A stretch of 6,999 nucleotides of DNA from an uncultured Chloroflexota bacterium. GTDB taxonomy: Bacteria > Chloroflexota > Dehalococcoidia > UBA3495. Position 1 is the stretch's first letter, and each line of letters begins with the position of its first letter. Below are positions 3,789-6,999 of this stretch, one piece after another. The notes below the pieces were generated by a model. The model was not told the origin of the DNA. It saw only the letters and a program-made list of their open reading frames with translations, and did not search any database. The stretch spans positions 1 to 6,999 of the forward strand of contig CAJWBT010000124.1 of assembly GCA_913020235.1 (NCBI GenBank). Direction: 5' to 3'. The position numbers and the translations under genes are program-made.

Positions 3789-6027
3789 ACCCTTCGATCT
3801 TTTCCAGGGGGGCGAAGCTGAGTAGGAGCCGTTTCACGCCGACGCCGTCGCGGAACTCGACGGTGATTTCGTAGTCGCCCGCCACCAGGTCGCAGCCCAT
3901 TACCACCCCCTCGCCGAAGGCGGTGTGGCGGACCAGGTCGCCGACCTCGAGCCTGAGGCGGGCCGGTGCGGGGGCAGGCGGAGCGGCGGATAGGGGCCCC
4001 CAGTCGTCCCAGGAGGACCGCCTCGGCGCAGGGGCCGAGGCCGGGGCGGCCGGCAACCGGCCCGGGGCCAGGAGGTGCTCGGGGATGTCGCGCAGGAACC
4101 GGGAAGCGATGGTGGGCCTGCCGCCCATGAACCCCCGGCGGAAGGCCCGCAGCAGGTAGAGGCGCCGCTCGGCGCGGGTGATGCCCACGTAGCACAAGCG
4201 GCGCTCCTCTTCCAGCTGCTGCTCGCTGTCCATCGACCGGCTGTGGGGCAGTAGCCCTTCTTCCATCCCGACGATGAACACCACCGGAAACTCCAGCCCT
4301 TTGGCCTGGTGCAGGGTAATCAGCGTCATCGATTCTTCGGATTCCTCGTAGCTGTCCACGTCGGCCACCAGGGAGACCCGCTCCAGGAGGCTGGCCAGGC
4401 CGTCGGGTGGCGTTTCGGCGTTGAGTTCCTGGGCGGTCCTCCGAAACTCCTGGATGTTATCCCAGCGTTCGTCGGCCCGGTCATCGCCATTCTGCCCGTC
4501 TTCGCCTTTTTGAATGAACCGGCGCAGGCCGCTATCCTCCAGGACCTGGTCGATGAGGTCCACTATCTTGAACTGGGAGGCTTGCAGTATCAGGCCATCG
4601 ATCAGCGAGACGAGGCCGCTGATGGCGTTGGCGGCCCGGGGCGTTATGGAAACGGGGGACGGCTCTCCCGCCAGCCGGGCGGCGGCAACCTTCTGCATGG
4701 CGGTGAACAGGGGGATGTTCTCTCGCTGCGACCAGTGGGTGAGGTTTTGCAACGTCTTGGCCCCGATGCCTCGAGGCGGCACCCCGGTCACCCGGGCCAG
4801 GCTGACCTCATCCGAGGGGTTGTAGAGCAGGCGGAGGTAGGAGATCAGGTCTTTGACCTCACGCCGGTGGTAGAATCGGACGCCACCCACCAGCCGGTAC
4901 TTCATCCCCCGCTGGAGACACGCCTCCTCCAGGGCGCGGGACTGGGCGTTGACCCGGTACATGACCGCACAGTCGCCGGGTTGAAACTTCTCTTCGCGGA
5001 CCAGCCGGTCCACCTCGGCCACGACCCGGGAGGCCTCTTCGTTCTCGTCGTACGCCTCCTGTATGTCCACCGGCACGCCCGGCTGGTTGTCGGTGAACAG
5101 GTCTTTGTGCAGCCGCATCCCGTTGGCCGAGATCAGGTGCTTGGCCGCATCCAGAATGGTGCTGGTCGAGCGGTAGTTCTGCTCCAGAGCGATGGTGACG
5201 GCATCGGGGTAGTCCTGCTGAAAGCTGAGGATGTTGCGGATGTCGGCGCTGCGCCAGGAGTAGATGGACTGGTCGGGATCGCCCACGACGCAGATATTCC
5301 GGTGCTCCCCGGCCAGCAAACGGGCCAGCTGGTATTGGGCAACGTTGGTGTCCTGGAACTCGTCCACCAGCAAATGGAGGTAACGGCGCTGGTAGTTTTC
5401 CCGCACCTCCGGGTGCTCCTGAAGCAGCTGTACCGCCCGCATGAGCAGGTCGTCGAAGTCAAGGCCGCTGTTGCGGGTCAGCAGCTCTTCGTAGTAGTGG
5501 TAGACCCGGGCGCAGCACTCCTCGAAGTAGTTGTCGCTGCGCCGGGACAGTCCCTGGGAGTCGAGAAGGACGCTTTTGGCCCGGGAGATCACGCTCCGGA
5601 TCGCCTGGGGGGGATATCTCTTGGGATCGAGTTCGGCCAGCTCCATCGCCTGCTTGATCACCGCCAGCTGATCTTCGGCGTCGTAGATGCTGTAGCTGCG
5701 CGGGATACCCACGTAGGCGCCGTCCCGCCGGAGCAGTTGAGCGCAAAAAGCGTGAAAGGTGCCCACGGTGAGCCCGTCGCCGCCGGCGCCCACCAGGCGA
5801 TGCAGGCGGTCCCTCATTGCCCGGGCCGCCTTGTTGGTGAAGGTGACCGCCGCGATACGGTAGGGGCTGATGCCGCAGACCCGCACCAGGTAAGCGATGC
5901 GGTGGGTGATTACCCGGGTCTTGCCGCTGCCCGGCCCGGCCACGATCAGAAGTGGGCCTTCGGTGGTCTGGACGGCCTCTTGTTGGGCCGGGTTCAGCTC
6001 CTCGAGGAGGTCGATGCCGGACGTCAT
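3787..6027 (-). CDS. pcrA: ATP-dependent DNA helicase, UvrD/PcrA family (SF1A)
   Basis: A complete 746-residue 3'-5' DNA helicase of the UvrD/PcrA type, active in nucleotide excision repair, plasmid/replication restart and removal of stalled polymerase or RecA. In order: Q motif (LNPAQQEAV, 11-19), Walker A (AGPGSGKT, 30-37), motif Ia (VTFTNKAA, 61-68), TVGTFHAFC (87-95), Walker B VDEFQD (221-226), motif III GDPDQSIYSWRSAD (249-262), motif IV QNYRST (283-288), motif V TLHQAKGLEF (571-580) and motif VI CYVGITRAERRLYL (612-625). After a Pro/Ala-rich linker (654-690) there is a small C-terminal domain (GDLVRHTAFGEGVVMG..., 696-745) like the PcrA Tudor-type module known to contact RNA polymerase. 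Length is normal for PcrA. All catalytic motifs are intact. It has no Shine-Dalgarno site: TATAAT lies six bases before ATG. Array F begins in its stop codon. Confidence 0.95.
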   Translation of the reverse strand: MTSGIDLLEELNPAQQEAVQTTEGPLLIVAGPGSGKTRVITHRIAYLVRVCGISPYRIAAVTFTNKAARAMRDRLHRLVGAGGDGLTVGTFHAFCAQLLRRDGAYVGIPRSYSIYDAEDQLAVIKQAMELAELDPKRYPPQAIRSVISRAKSVLLDSQGLSRRSDNYFEECCARVYHYYEELLTRNSGLDFDDLLMRAVQLLQEHPEVRENYQRRYLHLLVDEFQDTNVAQYQLARLLAGEHRNICVVGDPDQSIYSWRSADIRNILSFQQDYPDAVTIALEQNYRSTSTILDAAKHLISANGMRLHKDLFTDNQPGVPVDIQEAYDENEEASRVVAEVDRLVREEKFQPGDCAVMYRVNAQSRALEEACLQRGMKYRLVGGVRFYHRREVKDLISYLRLLYNPSDEVSLARVTGVPPRGIGAKTLQNLTHWSQRENIPLFTAMQKVAAARLAGEPSPVSITPRAANAISGLVSLIDGLILQASQFKIVDLIDQVLEDSGLRRFIQKGEDGQNGDDRADERWDNIQEFRRTAQELNAETPPDGLASLLERVSLVADVDSYEESEESMTLITLHQAKGLEFPVVFIVGMEEGLLPHSRSMDSEQQLEEERRLCYVGITRAERRLYLLRAFRRGFMGGRPTIASRFLRDIPEHLLAPGRLPAAPASAPAPRRSSWDDWGPLSAAPPAPAPARLRLEVGDLVRHTAFGEGVVMGCDLVAGDYEITVEFRDGVGVKRLLLSFAPLEKIEG

Positions 6028-6033
6028 GGCGAG

Positions 6034-6042
6034 ATTATAGCA
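6034..6042 (-). promoter_or_regulatory. Extended -10 promoter for a leaderless helicase mRNA
   Basis: On the minus strand TGCTATAAT (6042-6034) is a perfect TATAAT preceded by the TGn extension. Only six bases separate TATAAT from ATG 6027, so transcription would start at or within a base or two of the A of ATG. No purine-rich Shine-Dalgarno site stands ahead of the start codon and no good -35 lies 17 bases upstream. This is the classic signature of leaderless transcription. It lies in the 49-base gap after the hydrolase gene. Confidence 0.65.
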
Positions 6043-6076
6043 TGGGGGGACAGGCCGGACGCCCGCTTCAAATCGG

Positions 6077-6685
6077 CTACTTCAGGGCCGCCATCACTTC
6101 TTCCGAGTTGGAAATGGTGGTCAGGAAGGGAAGCACCGTGTTCAAGGACGAATCGTGGGCCTCCTGGGACACCGAGGCACAGCAATCCCCGACTATCACC
6201 ACGTTGTAGCCCCGGTCCACCGCCTCCCTGGCGGTACCCTCCACCACGAAGTTGGTGGCCACTCCGGTGAGCAGCAGGGTGGTGATGCCCCCGGTGGTCA
6301 GCACGGCTACGAGGTCCGAGCCGGTGAAGGCGCTGATGCCTTTCTTGCTCACCACCGGCTCTCCCTCTTTGGGGGATACCGCTTCATGGACCGTCGAGCC
6401 CCAGGTGCCCTCCACCAAGGCGTTGGCCGCGACCATTCCCTCCCACATACCCGCGTTTCGGGGCCTCTCTGGGTAGCCGGGGCGGAACTTCACCGAGACG
6501 TAGATCACCTTCACGCCGGCTCCCCGGGCGGCGTCCAGCAGCCGGGCGGTCTTGCCCAGCACGTCGTTCTGCTTCACCATCTGGGCGAAGCCGAAGTCCT
6601 TGAAGGCCCCGTTCTCGTGCACGATGTCGTTCTCGAAATCCATGGCCAGCAGTGCCGTGGTTTCCCTGTCGATGGTGAGAGCCAT
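6077..6685 (-). CDS. Isochorismatase-like hydrolase lacking the usual catalytic cysteine
   Basis: A 202-residue member of the isochorismatase-like alpha/beta hydrolase superfamily, which includes nicotinamidases, N-carbamoyl amidohydrolases and vinyl-ether hydrolases. The Asp of the usual Asp-Lys-Cys triad is Asp16 (LLAMDFEND). The Lys is 114 or 115 (VVSKKGISAFTGSDL). The following block, normally TGVATNxCVExTA, reads TGVATNFVVEGTA (140-152), so Val147 (codon 6247-6245) replaces the nucleophilic Cys. Two cysteines at 168-169 (GDCCAS) are in the usual downstream strand, not the active site. The cis-peptide block (GVAT) is retained. It may hydrolyse without a Cys, as isochorismatases such as PhzD do, or may be a non-catalytic homologue. 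ATG 6685 follows AAGGAGG by six bases. It lies between the Crp-like regulator and the helicase on the same strand. Confidence 0.87.
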   Translation of the reverse strand: MALTIDRETTALLAMDFENDIVHENGAFKDFGFAQMVKQNDVLGKTARLLDAARGAGVKVIYVSVKFRPGYPERPRNAGMWEGMVAANALVEGTWGSTVHEAVSPKEGEPVVSKKGISAFTGSDLVAVLTTGGITTLLLTGVATNFVVEGTAREAVDRGYNVVIVGDCCASVSQEAHDSSLNTVLPFLTTISNSEEVMAALK

Positions 6686-6691
6686 TGGTGG

Positions 6692-6698
6692 CCTCCTT
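6692..6698 (-). promoter_or_regulatory. Strong ribosome-binding site of the hydrolase gene
   Basis: AAGGAGG on the minus strand, six bases before ATG 6685-6683. It fixes the start and suggests efficient translation. Confidence 0.75.
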
Positions 6699-6714
6699 CT
6701 TCTTAGGCTCCAGC

Positions 6715-6731
6715 CTCGCCGGGCCGGCGAG
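6715..6731. terminator. Perfect GC-rich palindrome between regulator and hydrolase genes
   Basis: CTCGCCGG (6715-6722), a single G, and CCGGCGAG (6724-6731) form a perfect 17-base palindrome that begins nine bases after the stop codon of the Crp-like gene. A second short inverted repeat, AGGCT/AGCCT (6705-6716), overlaps it. It could act as a hairpin limiting read-through from the regulator gene, or as an operator in front of the hydrolase gene. There is no U-tract on either strand. Confidence 0.4.
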
Positions 6732-6739
6732 CCGTCTAT

Positions 6740-6999
6740 CTAAACGGACGCCATCCGCTCCAGAGCCTGCCGGTCCTTGATGGTGATGCGGCGATGGGAG
6801 GTTAGCAGGATGCCCTGGCGGCGGTAGCTGTTAAGCGCCCGGCTGACGGTCTCCCGGCTGGCCCCAACCAGCCGGGCCAGCTCTTCCTGGCCCACCGACA
6901 CCTCGACTGGGCCTTGCCACCCGGCGTGACCGGCTGAGGTCTCCGCCAGCTCCAGAAGCTGCTTGGCCACTCGGGTGGGCACGTCCAGAAAAGCCAGGT
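6740..6999 (-). CDS. Crp/Fnr-family transcriptional regulator (C-terminal part, 5' end outside window)
   Basis: The frame is open to the right edge of the window, so the cyclic-nucleotide-type sensor domain and start codon lie outside. The visible 86 or so residues begin at the end of the dimerisation helix (LAFLDVPTRVAKQLLELAE). They continue with the winged helix-turn-helix of the Crp type: VSVGQEELARLVGASRETVSRALNSYRRQGIL, then the wing HRRITIKDRQALERM. The recognition helix SRETVSRAL keeps the Arg, Glu and second Arg that in E. coli CRP contact the TGTGA half-site, so a CRP-like operator is plausible. The ligand (cAMP, oxygen, redox, CO) cannot be told without the N-terminal domain. The gene is transcribed toward the hydrolase gene, 54 bases away, and may regulate or be co-transcribed with it. 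Confidence 0.9.
   Translation of the reverse strand, partial: LAFLDVPTRVAKQLLELAETSAGHAGWQGPVEVSVGQEELARLVGASRETVSRALNSYRRQGILLTSHRRITIKDRQALERMASV

Noticed and set aside
3689..4195. Minus-strand frame overlapping the helicase 3' end, ending in heptamer-derived residues
   Set aside because: Out of frame with the helicase and Pro/Arg-rich; its end (AVSYQRSAVSYRL) is merely a translation of the heptamer array. Such serine/glutamine/alanine tails are a sign of repeat read-through, not of a protein.
4309..6270. 653-codon plus-strand reading frame across the helicase gene
   Set aside because: It is the exact antisense of a helicase with every SF1 motif intact; the length reflects absence of stops in GC-rich antisense sequence, and no domain is recognisable.

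Overview
The window is GC-rich, densely coded bacterial chromosome carrying eight protein genes, two of them cut by the window edges. No rRNA, tRNA, CRISPR array, transposase, integrase or phage gene was seen. The gene types (enolase-superfamily dehydratase/racemase, NIPSNAP protein, zinc alcohol dehydrogenase, PcrA/UvrD helicase, isochorismatase-like hydrolase, Crp/Fnr regulator), together with heptanucleotide repeats in the spacers, suggest an environmental lineage such as Chloroflexota (Dehalococcoidia-like). That placement is a weak inference: there is no rRNA or single decisive marker here.

Layout, left to right. 1-533 (+): 3' part of a mandelate-racemase-subgroup enzyme whose catalytic residues keep the spacing of mandelate racemase. 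682-981 (+): a NIPSNAP-family protein. 1011-1445 (-): an ElaA/YjcF-like GNAT acetyltransferase, convergent with the previous gene. 1446-1769: a gap with no convincing gene. 1770-2273 (-): a four-helix membrane protein. 2402-3496 (-): a zinc-dependent alcohol dehydrogenase starting at GTG, with its own TTGACA promoter. 3787-6027 (-): a full-length PcrA/UvrD helicase, apparently read from a leaderless extended -10 promoter. 6077-6685 (-): an isochorismatase-like hydrolase lacking the usual nucleophilic cysteine. 6740-6999 (-): the C-terminal DNA-binding part of a Crp/Fnr regulator.

The most unusual content lies between the genes. Six spacers or spacer edges carry short arrays of a degenerate heptamer, AGCNNTC (a constant TCAGC with two variable bases, most often TA or GG). 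Four arrays begin exactly at, or share bases with, the TAG stop codon of the adjacent gene and read away from it in the coding direction. Two further arrays lie opposite these and complete long inverted repeats (534-652 and 3570-3788); the second looks like a small MITE- or REP-like element. This is a dispersed repeat family tied to gene 3' ends and is the best candidate for something undescribed.

The genes do not form one obvious pathway. The dehydratase/racemase, NIPSNAP protein, dehydrogenase and hydrolase fit small-molecule catabolism, but most have their own ribosome-binding sites and are separated by repeat-bearing spacers, so they read as independent units. The three rightmost genes share a strand with spacers of about 50 bases and could be partly co-transcribed, although the helicase has its own promoter.
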